Source of the DNA: Actinacidiphila oryziradicis
Lineage (GTDB): Bacteria; Actinomycetota; Actinomycetes; Streptomycetales; Streptomycetaceae
NCBI RefSeq assembly: GCF_005047355.1
Contig: NZ_SUMC01000070.1
Coordinates: 1 to 39,039, forward strand
Direction of reading: 5' to 3'
Length of the DNA stretch: 39,039 nt
Shown: positions 24,919 through 31,540 of the stretch, piece after piece
Layout of the letters: each line of letters begins with the position of its first letter
How positions within the stretch are numbered: the stretch's first letter is position 1
Notes under the pieces: model-generated
Told to the model about the DNA's origin: nothing
The model's database searches: none
What the model saw: the letters and a program-made list of their open reading frames with translations, nothing else
Made by a program: the position numbers and the translations under genes

Positions 24919-25515
24919 CGGTCGGCACCCGCATCCGACGGCGGGCCGGCAGGACTGCTGGCGGTCAGCACGGCGGGAGCGGCGGATTCGCTGCGCGTGC
25001 ACGTGTGGCGCAAGCTGTGCGGCCTCGGCGCCGTCTACGTGCAGCAGTCAGTATGTCTACTTCCGGACCGGCCACAGGTCGCTTCAGCAGTACGCCGGCT
25101 GATGGCCAAGGTGCGCGCCGACGGCGGCAGCGCGCGGTGCCTGCACGTGCGGATCGACGACCCGGTGGAGCACGGCGCACTGATCGGCGAGTTCCGGGCA
25201 GCGGCCGCCGTGGAGTACGGGGAGGTCCTCGAACGTCTCCCGGCGTTCTTCGACGAGCTCCGTACCGAGGCGGCCCGCAAGCGCACCACGTACGCGCGGA
25301 GGTCGAGGAGTCCGAGGCTGACCTCGCCCGGTTCGAGACGTGGTTCGCCAAGATCACCGCTCGGGGGTACTTCCCCGCCCAGATCGCCGACGAGGTGCGC
25401 GCCGAACTCTACCGCGCGCGCCAGGCCCTGGCCGCATTCGAGGCCATGGCACTGGCCGCCGACACCGAGATCCGCCCCGATGCCGCCCCCGGCGAAGCGC
25501 AACTACACGTGGTGA
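24919..25515 (+). pseudogene. ChrB-like protein, frameshifted
   Basis: The plus strand reads LRVHVWRKLCGLGAVYVQQS, VCLLPDRPQVASAVRRLMAK, ARCLHVRIDDPVEHGALIGE, FRAAAAVEYGEVLERLPAFF, and after a frameshift near 25300 EESEADLARFETWFAKITAR, AELYRARQALAAFEAMAL. This is the N-terminal domain of ChrB-type chromate-resistance regulators (the R-x-W-R-x-L-x-x-x-G-A-V start). The true start is not visible and the C-terminal ChrB domain is absent. No chrA transporter lies nearby. It probably no longer makes a product. Confidence 0.65.
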
Positions 25516-25756
25516 AAGGACATGCCTCGTATCCCCGTTGGCCGCACTGGCGGGGACCAGGACAAAACTTGACCGTGCACGGCCAAGTGTTTACGTCGTT
25601 GGTCTATGCGCGTCAACCGACGGCTCGTCACACTCCTTGCGGGCCCTCCATCGCACAGCAAACCCACAGCACGTGCACAAGCCCCTCGCCGGCGACCCTG
25701 CCGAGCCCGGCAGCCCCGGGTTGCCGGATCATCCCTATCTCTCCGGGAGTCGCTCC

Positions 25757-27142
25757 GTGCCGAAGAAATGGTGGAAGTACCTGGCCGTGCTCGCAGTGGC
25801 CGTCCTCGCTGTCACCTTGTCCGTGACGGTTGGAAGCGCCGGTCCCCGTTATCACTCCACGCCCGATGCCGAGGAACATGAAGAGGTGGTGGCCAAACCG
25901 GCCGCCCTCACCGGGAGTTGCGGTGTGGAGCGCTGGTCGGTGAAGACCGGCACCGACGCGGATGCCGGGCTGATCAATCTCCAGTCCACGACGGCGACGA
26001 CGATTGCCTCGCTCACCGCGATCCCGGCGCCGGGCACGCTGCCGGCCAACAACCGGGTGAAGCCCACCGAGACCACGGTCTACCGGCTGTCGGCGACGCT
26101 GACGCAGTACAAGCTCGAAGCGGACTCCGACTACCACCTGGTCCTGGACGACAAGGCCGGGCACACGATGATCGCGGAGATTCCCGATCCGGCGTGCGTC
26201 GGCGCCGGCAGTCCGCTGCTGTCCAGCGTGCAGAAGGCGCGCGGCCAGTTCGACGCGAAGTACACGGCCACGGGCAGCTTCCAGACCGCGAATGTGCCCG
26301 TCACCGTCACCGGAGTGGGCTTCTTCGACTTCCAGCACGGCCAGACCGGGGTCGCCCCCAACGGCGTCGAACTGCACAGCGTGCTTGACGTGCAGTTCGC
26401 AAGCGGCACCGGCGGCAGCGTCAGCGTCACGAATCCCGGCAGTCAGACCGGCACCGCAGGCACAGCCGCCTCGCTGCCGATCTCCGCGACCGACACGGCG
26501 GGCGGCACACTCAGTTACACCGCGACCGGACTGGCCCCCGGCCTGGCGATCAACTCCGGCTCCGGCCTGATCTCGGGTACCCCCTCAACTGCCGGTGCGT
26601 ACAGTCCCACGGTCACCGCACACGACAGCACCGGCCCTTCCGGCAGCGCATCCTTCACCTGGACCATCAACCCCGCTGGCGCCTGCACGACCGCCCAACT
26701 GCTGGGCAACCCCGGCTTCGAGACCGGTACCGCCGCACCCTGGACCTCGGGCTCCGGCGTCATCAGCAACAACACCTCCGAGCCCGCCCGTACGGGTAGC
26801 TGGGACGCCTGGCTGGACGGCTACGGCTCCACCCACACCGACATGCTCTCCCAGTCGGTGACCATCCCGGCCTCCTGCACCACCGCGAACTTCAGCTTCT
26901 ACCTGCACATCGACACCGCGGAGACCACGACCGGCACGGCCTACGACAAGCTCACCGTCCAGGCCGGCTCCACCACCCTGGCCACGTACTCCAACCTCAA
27001 CAAGAACACCGGCTACGCGCAGAAATCCTTCAGCCTGTCCTCATACGCCGGGCAGACCGTCACCCTGAAGTTCACCGGCACCGAAGACTCCACCCTCCAG
27101 ACCTCGTTCGCCATCGACGACACCGCAGTCAACATCTCCTGA
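25757..27142 (+). CDS. Secreted multidomain protein with Ig-like and C-terminal beta-sandwich domains
   Basis: The product has 461 residues. GTG 25757 is chosen for the GGGAG box seven bases upstream and the membrane segment that follows (KYLAVLAVAVLAVTLSVTVG), a signal peptide or anchor; the longer frame enters the ChrB remnant. Residues about 55-215 are a domain (GVERWSVKTGTDADAGLINL to GVGFFDFQHGQTGVAPNGVE) seen in many actinobacterial secreted proteins, often of unknown role. Residues 220-305 are a putative Ig-like repeat (GTAGTAASLPISATDTAGGT). Residues 310-461 form a jelly-roll-like domain (LLGNPGFETGTAAPWTSGSG to TSFAIDDTAVNIS), as in some secreted peptidases. No catalytic domain is present, so it may be a binding protein or the accessory part of an enzyme. 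A terminator follows at once. Confidence 0.75.
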   Translation: MPKKWWKYLAVLAVAVLAVTLSVTVGSAGPRYHSTPDAEEHEEVVAKPAALTGSCGVERWSVKTGTDADAGLINLQSTTATTIASLTAIPAPGTLPANNRVKPTETTVYRLSATLTQYKLEADSDYHLVLDDKAGHTMIAEIPDPACVGAGSPLLSSVQKARGQFDAKYTATGSFQTANVPVTVTGVGFFDFQHGQTGVAPNGVELHSVLDVQFASGTGGSVSVTNPGSQTGTAGTAASLPISATDTAGGTLSYTATGLAPGLAINSGSGLISGTPSTAGAYSPTVTAHDSTGPSGSASFTWTINPAGACTTAQLLGNPGFETGTAAPWTSGSGVISNNTSEPARTGSWDAWLDGYGSTHTDMLSQSVTIPASCTTANFSFYLHIDTAETTTGTAYDKLTVQAGSTTLATYSNLNKNTGYAQKSFSLSSYAGQTVTLKFTGTEDSTLQTSFAIDDTAVNIS

Positions 27143-27149
27143 AACAAGT

Positions 27150-27180
27150 GGTCTCCCGCCCCGCACCGGGACGGGAGACC
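27150..27180 (+). terminator. Hairpin terminator of the secreted protein gene
   Basis: GGTCTCCCGCCCCG pairs with CGGGACGGGAGACC (13 of 14 positions) around a CAC loop, eight bases after the stop. Confidence 0.8.
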
Positions 27181-27404
27181 AACCACTCCTGTTCCCCAGT
27201 CATCACTCGCACCCGAACCGTTACGGTGACCGGCACCACCAATGCCCGCGCCCTTCAACCCGGAACGGCCACCCTCCGCTCTGCCTGCACCGGCCACCGC
27301 TTCGCCCCCCCGCACCCGGCTCTGGCAACTGGGCATCCACATGCCGCGCTGAGCGAGGACGCGGTTTGGCCACGTGTGGAGAACGCGGCGCCTAACCGGT
27401 GGGA

Positions 27405-27527
27405 ATGCCCGTCACGGGGGCCTTGGACGGGAAGCAGGTCCCGAGCGGCGGCGCACCGGTTCAGCACGCCGGCGTCGGCTTCCTGGCGTCCAGCGCCAGT
27501 GCTACGAGCTCGTTCCCTAAGGCCTGA
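27405..27527 (+). CDS. Small open frame before a terminator, unknown
   Basis: Forty residues (MPVTGALDGKQVPSGGAPVQ, then HAGVGFLASSASATSSFPKA) end exactly where a strong hairpin begins, as real genes often do. A weak GTGGGA precedes the ATG. No family is recognised; it may be the tail of a lost gene. Confidence 0.25.
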   Translation: MPVTGALDGKQVPSGGAPVQHAGVGFLASSASATSSFPKA

Positions 27528-27556
27528 GCCGGTCGCGCTCAATGAGCGCGACCGGC
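27528..27556. terminator. Perfect hairpin terminator
   Basis: GCCGGTCGCGCTC and GAGCGCGACCGGC form a 13-bp perfect stem with an AAT loop. It can serve the small plus-strand frame on its left and the minus-strand MerR gene on its right. Confidence 0.7.
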
Positions 27557-27665
27557 CCGACCGCTCGTGCGGATACCAGCAGTCTCCGCCGGTCACGAAC
27601 CGCTCGCTAGGCTTCGACGCATGGCCGAAGCCGCCGACGAGCCGGTGAGGGTGGTGTGTGTCCTC

Positions 27666-28048
27666 TCAGGTGGGTTGGACCGGAAGTTGGGCGCGGTACC
27701 AGGCGATCTTGTCGCGCAGGTGTTCCTGCTGGGCGCGGAGCTCGGTGATGTGCTGCTCGACGCGGGCCTCGTGCTTGATGAGTAACGCCATGCGCTCGGC
27801 AAGGGTCGGTCGCCCTCGCGGGCGCTCTCGGCGTAACGGCGCATCTCGGCGATGGGCATGCCGGTGTCGCGCAGACAGCGCAGCACACCCAGCCATTCGA
27901 GGTCACCCTGGGCGAAGCGGCGGTGGCCGCTGCGGGTGCGCTCGATGCCGTCGAGCAAGCCGATGCGCTCGTAGTACCGCAGCGTGTCCAAGCTGAAGCC
28001 GGACCGCTCGGCGACTTCTCCCGGAGAGAAAGTGTCCATCATGGGCAT
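27666..28048 (-). pseudogene. MerR-family transcriptional regulator, frameshifted
   Basis: The start is at 28039 (MDTF) or 28048 (MPMMDTF). The winged helix is clear: FSPGEVAERSGFSLDTLRYY, ERIGLLDGIERTRSGHRRFA, LEWLGVLRCLRDTGMPIAEM, RRYAESAREGDRP. A one-base loss near 27811 then shifts the frame, and the dimerisation coiled coil continues as TLAERMALLIKHEARVEQHI, TELRAQQEHLRDKIAWYRAQ to the stop at 27666. No Cys metal-binding motif is seen; it is like the MerR members that control oxidoreductase genes. The promoter in front is intact, so the mutation may be recent or a sequencing error. Repairing one base would restore about 124-127 residues. Confidence 0.75.
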
Positions 28049-28049
28049 G

Positions 28050-28080
28050 ACCCTGGCACCTGGACCGCGCTCCAGGTCAA
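28050..28080 (-). promoter_or_regulatory. MerR-type promoter and operator
   Basis: On the minus strand, TTGACC (28075-28080) and CAGGGT (28050-28055) are 19 bases apart, the long spacing typical of MerR-controlled promoters. The spacer holds the dyad ACCTGGA/TCCAGGT (28058-28077). Transcription would begin a few bases before the MerR start, giving a nearly leaderless message and autoregulation. Confidence 0.7.
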
Positions 28081-28234
28081 GGCCCGGTCCTCGTATTACT
28101 GCCGCCACCCGATAACTAGACGTGAACTCACTGGTCAGAGCGTTGCCAGGCCACCGCAGTAAACCCCGGATTTACCACGACAGCCGTCTCTCCAACAGGG
28201 CGGACGTTCGCGTTCTTGTGCCGTGCCAGGTTAG

Positions 28235-28349
28235 TTGTCACCTGACAGAGGTCCTGACCTGATCATTCGCGGTCTGCGTGCCGCGGTTGTTGTCACCAAA
28301 TCGCCGTGCTACCTGTCACTAGCGGTGCATTGCCAATCGTGTTGTCACC
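28235..28349 (+). repeat. TnsB-site-like direct repeats at the end of a Tn7-like remnant
   Basis: TTGTCACC occurs at 28235, 28290 and 28342, and CTGTCACT at 28313, all in the same direction, in the 115 bases before tnsA. Tn7-like elements carry several transposase-binding repeats inside each end, and TGT is the usual terminal triplet. This is thus probably the left end of the element. The exact border is not visible. Confidence 0.6.
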
Positions 28350-28373
28350 AGTTCCGAAGGTCCGTGGCTCGCG

Positions 28374-29264
28374 GTGGAGAGGGACCGTTTTCCTGGGGGC
28401 ATGAGGAGAGGCGGAGACCCATGCAGGGCAGCGCGCATCGCAGAGGGTACGGTCTCGGATCCCCTGTGGTCGCACTGTGCAGTTTGGGATGACCTTTTCG
28501 TCCCGGTGTCCGTCGATCCGGGCAGACCCGGGCTGGACTTGAGCGTGGGCTGGACCTCGCGGTGGACGGTGACGTGGAAGGCCGGCGGAGATCAGATGTC
28601 CTGCTCTGTGCGGGAGCTCGTCCAGACGCCCGTGGTGGACTGCGATCCGATCCGCTGGTTCTCCTGGCAACGTGGTCAAGGGCATCGGCCCGGGCTGCAG
28701 TTCCTGGTCAGTACCGGCCGTCACCACGGAGCCGAGAGTCTGGAGGAGGCCAGACTGCTGCTGGCGTTGGACTTCGCCGGAGATTTGGTCGACGTGGTGT
28801 CCCAACAGCTGAGGCTGCGGTTCGACACCGCGGGGGAGCGCAGGAACCACACGCCGGACTTCCTCGCGGTGACCCGCTCGGGAGTCTGGCTGATCGACGT
28901 CAGGCCGCAAGAGCTGATCACGGAGGAGGCCCGGGAGTCCTTCGCCGCAGCAGCCGAGGTCGCCCTGGCCTGCGGCTGGCACTACGCGGTGGCGGCCCGG
29001 TGGCGCGAGCACGTCCTGTCGACCCTCGACGCACTGTCTTCGCAACGCCGACCCCTGTCAGACCCGTTGGCACTGCGGCCGGCACTGCTCGCCTCGGCTC
29101 GACGGGGCCTGACGTTCGGCGAACTCGCCGCGGCCAGCGGCTGCGAGCCGGTGGCCCGCGCTCAGCTGCTGCATCTGATCTGGCACCGTCGGCTCGGCGT
29201 GGACCTCACCAAGCCGTTGGCGAACCGCTCGCTGGTGGTCTGCCCAGGGGGAGGAGCGTCATGA
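28374..29264 (+). CDS. tnsA: TnsA-like transposon endonuclease
   Basis: The product has 296 residues from GTG 28374; the start is uncertain (ATG 28401 also possible). The TnsA N-terminal nuclease domain is clear: IRWFSWQRGQGHRPGLQFLV, GAESLEEARLLLALDF, HTPDFLAVTRSGVWLIDVRP. By pattern E124/E125, D162 and the D175-V-R177 segment are the restriction-enzyme-like active site; the usual final Lys is Arg here, which I recall from other actinobacterial TnsA-like proteins. The C-terminal part (RRGLTFGELAAASGCEPVAR) is a helix-turn-helix. TnsA cuts the 5' ends of Tn7-like elements alongside TnsB. The stop overlaps the start of the tnsB fragment (ATGA), the normal operon order. tnsB is broken, so the element cannot move on its own. 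Confidence 0.8.
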   Translation: MERDRFPGGMRRGGDPCRAARIAEGTVSDPLWSHCAVWDDLFVPVSVDPGRPGLDLSVGWTSRWTVTWKAGGDQMSCSVRELVQTPVVDCDPIRWFSWQRGQGHRPGLQFLVSTGRHHGAESLEEARLLLALDFAGDLVDVVSQQLRLRFDTAGERRNHTPDFLAVTRSGVWLIDVRPQELITEEARESFAAAAEVALACGWHYAVAARWREHVLSTLDALSSQRRPLSDPLALRPALLASARRGLTFGELAAASGCEPVARAQLLHLIWHRRLGVDLTKPLANRSLVVCPGGGAS

Positions 29265-29596
29265 GGTCGGGGGCGGGGGCACTGGACCTGTCGCCCGGGG
29301 CAGGGCTGGTCCTGGACGACGTGGAGTGGACCGTCGAGCGGCGCGAGCCGCATCTGGGACGCATTCAGCTGGTGGGAGTCAGCGGTGCTCGTCAGCAGGT
29401 GAGCTTCCGGTTCCTGTCCAACCACCCGAACTGTCGCTCCTCCTCACGCACGGCGGCGACCGGGGCTGACCGGGGTCGACAACCCAAGACGATGAAGGAC
29501 CTGACGAAGGGCCGACGCGAGCTCGCGGAGCTTAGGATGGCCCACCTGCTGGAGGTGGCGACCGGGTTCCGCAGCGGAGACCGCCTTCCCGGCTGG
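29261..29596 (+). pseudogene. TnsB/Mu-type transposase, N-terminal remnant
   Basis: Starting in the ATGA overlap with tnsA, the frame reads LDLSPGAGLVLDDVEWTVER, EPHLGRIQLVGVSGARQQVS, FRFLSNHPNCRSS, MKDLTKGRRELAELRMAHLL, EVATGFRSGDRLP. This fits the N-terminal DNA-binding region of a TnsB-like transposase. The sequence changes to IS transposase at about 29597, so the DDE core, tnsC and targeting genes are all lost. The gene order and the TnsB-site repeats upstream support this reading. Confidence 0.7.
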
Positions 29597-29695
29597 TCCC
29601 GCGCGAGCGCTGGCGCCTGGTGTTCGCGGTCACTCCCACCACCCTGCTGACCTGGCACCGGCAGTTGGTCGCCCGAAAGTGGACGTACACCGGCG
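29597..29695 (+). pseudogene. Integrase-core transposase, short internal fragment
   Basis: LVPRERWRLVFAVTPTTLLT, then WHRQLVARKWTYTG is the segment of an IS3/IS481-like transposase that directly follows where the fragment at 20433-20684 stops. It joins tnsB to a dehydrogenase remnant and marks a deletion junction. Confidence 0.65.
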
Positions 29696-30316
29696 ACACC
29701 TTGGTGCTGGGCGGCGACACCGGCTCCGAGGACGACATGTCATCGGTCTTCGACCGCGCCGTCTCCAGGTTCGGCCGCGTTGACCTGTATCACCTCAACG
29801 CTGGTATCGCCGGTGGGGTCGCAACGTTCGACGCTCTCGCGCCCGAGGCCTTCGACGAGGTCATACGGATCAACCTTCGCGGTGTGTTTCTGGGCCTGAA
29901 GAACGCCTTCCGCGTCCTGAAGGCCCAGGGAACCGGGGGTTCCTCGTCCTGACCTCGTCGATCGCCGGGATGCGGGGAGCCCCCCAGATGCCTGCCTACT
30001 CCGCGAGCAAGCACGGCATCATCGGCCTGGCGAAGAGCGCCGGCGTGCAGGGTGCCCCGTTGGGCATCCGCGTGAACGCGGTCGCACCAGGTCTCATCGA
30101 CACCTCCATGCAAACGGGACCAGGTGGCACCGGCGGCGCTGCGCCCGGTCTCGGTACGCTCACCAACCCGTCGCACCGACTGGGCACGGCGGACGAGGTG
30201 GCCGCGCTCGTCGCCTTCCTGCTCAGCGACGATGCCCCTTCATCACCGGCGCCGTCGTCGCGATCGACGGTGGCGCGACCGCGGACAGCCCGCACAAGTT
30301 TGTCGTATCCGCCTGA
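29696..30316 (+). pseudogene. Short-chain dehydrogenase/reductase, truncated and frameshifted
   Basis: The Rossmann N-terminus (TGxxxGIG) is missing, replaced by the transposase fragment. The rest reads SEDDMSSVFDRAVSRFGRVD, LYHLNAGIAGGVATFDALAP, INLRGVFLGLKNAFRVLKAQ, then after a frameshift near 29940 LVLTSSIAGMRGAPQMPAYS, ASKHGIIGLAKSAGVQGAPL, IRVNAVAPGLIDTSM, and after another near 30235 FITGAVVAIDGGATADSPHK to the stop at 30316. The catalytic Ser (TSSIAG), Tyr and Lys (YSASK) are visible. It was a classical NAD(P)-dependent SDR; the substrate is unknown. The next gene starts 26 bases after the stop, so they were probably one operon. Confidence 0.8.
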
Positions 30317-30341
30317 CCCGCAAAGACCGAAGGAGACCCGC

Positions 30342-30674
30342 ATGAGGTATCTGATGATCGCCCAGACGACCCCGCTGGAAGGCCGCGACGACGAGTTCAA
30401 CGCCTGGTACAACGGTGAACACCTCAAGGACGTCCTGGCCGTACCCGGTTTCGTCTCGGCCGAGCGGTTCGAGGTGGCCTCCGGCGAGGCACCCTTCAAG
30501 TACTACGCGATCTACGAGGTGGAAGCCGGCACCGACGCCGAGATCTGGGCGGCGGTCCCGCCTGCGCGAGACGATGTCGACGACCGAGGCTCTCGGCGAG
30601 TCCGGCGCGTTCTCCTGGCCCCGATCGGCAGCCGCGTCACCAGCGCGGATTTCACGAACGCTCCGGCAGGCTGA
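30342..30674 (+). CDS. Small EthD/DUF4286-like dimeric ferredoxin-fold protein
   Basis: The product has 110 residues; ATG 30342 lies six bases after AGGAGA. The start MRYLMIAQTTPLEGRDDEFN, AWYNGEHLKDVLAVPGFVSA, ERFEV and FKYYAIYEVE fit the ferredoxin-like alpha/beta-barrel group (EthD, DUF4286) often found beside SDR genes. Near residues 68-90 the frame reads PPARDDVDDRGSRRVRRVLL, while a neighbouring frame reads LRETMSTTEALGESGAF, which suits the family better; LAPIGSRVTSADF then returns. Two compensating indels therefore seem to have scrambled about 20 residues. The protein may fold poorly. Its role, perhaps with the broken SDR, is unknown. Confidence 0.65.
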   Translation: MRYLMIAQTTPLEGRDDEFNAWYNGEHLKDVLAVPGFVSAERFEVASGEAPFKYYAIYEVEAGTDAEIWAAVPPARDDVDDRGSRRVRRVLLAPIGSRVTSADFTNAPAG

Positions 30675-30692
30675 TCGTACATGGACCACCTG

Positions 30693-30726
30693 GTGCCGGA
30701 GCCCGGAGTCACCGGGCTCCGGTACC
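30693..30726 (+). terminator. Hairpin terminator
   Basis: GCCGGAGCCCGG (30695-30706) pairs with CCGGGCTCCGGT (30712-30723), with outer pairs GGT/ACC, 20 bases after the preceding stop. Confidence 0.75.
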
Positions 30727-30732
30727 GGCATG

Positions 30733-30872
30733 TCAGGGGGCCGGGGCGTACGGTGCGTTGACCAGAACCGCGGGACGTCCGTCCGGCGTCGACACCCGTG
30801 CGCTGGTGGCCGCGAGGCGGCGCCCCGTGTGCAGCACCTCGGCGGTAGTGCACCGGACAGGCCGCCGACCGC
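30733..30872 (-). pseudogene. Possible hotdog-fold thioesterase C-terminal fragment
   Basis: On the minus strand, VRCTTAEVLHTGRRLAATSA, then RVSTPDGRPAVLVNAPYAP resembles the last strands of PaaI-like hotdog thioesterases (AEVLHxGRRLxxxxARVxDxDGR). Only about 45 residues remain, cut at the kdpC remnant. Tentative. Confidence 0.35.
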
Positions 30873-30924
30873 GGGCGCGGCAAGACGCTGGTGCTGTGGC
30901 TGGGCCGGGAGAATCCGCGCTACG

Positions 30925-31517
30925 AGCGGCCTTCCCTGACCAGACCGACGGCCGAACAGTCGGCTCGGCGCTCATCGGCCAGAACTTCTCCGACAAGAAC
31001 GGCACCCCGCTGCCCCAGTACTTCCAGCCCCGCCCCTCGGCCGCCGGCCCGAACGGTTACAACCCCACCTCCGGCGGGGCCTCCACCCTCGGCCCCGGCG
31101 ACCCCGCCTCATCGCCCAGTGCCCGCCCGTCCAGGCCACCGATGTCCAGGGACATCCCGAGGTCGACGCGCACGGCAACCCCGTCTACCAACGCAACCCC
31201 GACGGCACCCCGGCTGTGCAACCCCAACACCGTCCCGCAGCGGGCCCTCGCCTACCGGAAGCCTCAACGGACTGCCCCCCGGCACCACCGTCCCGGTTGA
31301 CGCCGTCACCGCCTCCGCCTCCGGACTCGACCCCGACATCTCCGCGGCCAACTCCAACCTTCAGGCACCGCGCGTCGCCGCCACACGGCACCTGCCCCCC
31401 AGCCGGGTACACGCCCTCATCGCCGCCCACACCACCCCACGAGCGTGGGGCTTCCTCGGCGAGAGGAGAGTCAACGTCCTGCAGCTCAACCTCGCCCTCG
31501 ACACGCTGCGCCCCTGA
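30925..31517 (+). pseudogene. kdpC: Potassium-transporting ATPase subunit KdpC, truncated and frameshifted
   Basis: Three frames together give most of KdpC after its membrane helix: GRTVGSALIGQNFSDKNGTP, LPQYFQPRPSAAGPNGYNPT, SGGASTLGPGDP; then LIAQCPPVQATDVQGHPEVD, AHGNPVYQRNPDGTPAV; then GLPPGTTVPVDAVTASASGL, DPDISAANSNLQAPRVAATR, WGFLGERRVNVLQLNLALDT. The N-terminal helix is missing. kdpA and kdpB are not in the window. KdpC is the small subunit of the high-affinity K+ pump; this copy is dead. It converges on the kdpD-like gene, whose stop is 24 bases away, which fits a former kdp locus. Confidence 0.8.
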
Positions 31518-31540
31518 CCGGACTCCCGCCTGGCCAAGCG

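Noticed and set aside
24919..25515. Active chromate-resistance locus
   Set aside because: The ChrB-like frame is broken, its C-terminal domain is missing and no chrA transporter is nearby.
28235..28349. CRISPR array
   Set aside because: The repeats are only 8 bases, unevenly spaced, and sit before tnsA; they fit transposase-binding sites better. No cas genes are present in the window.
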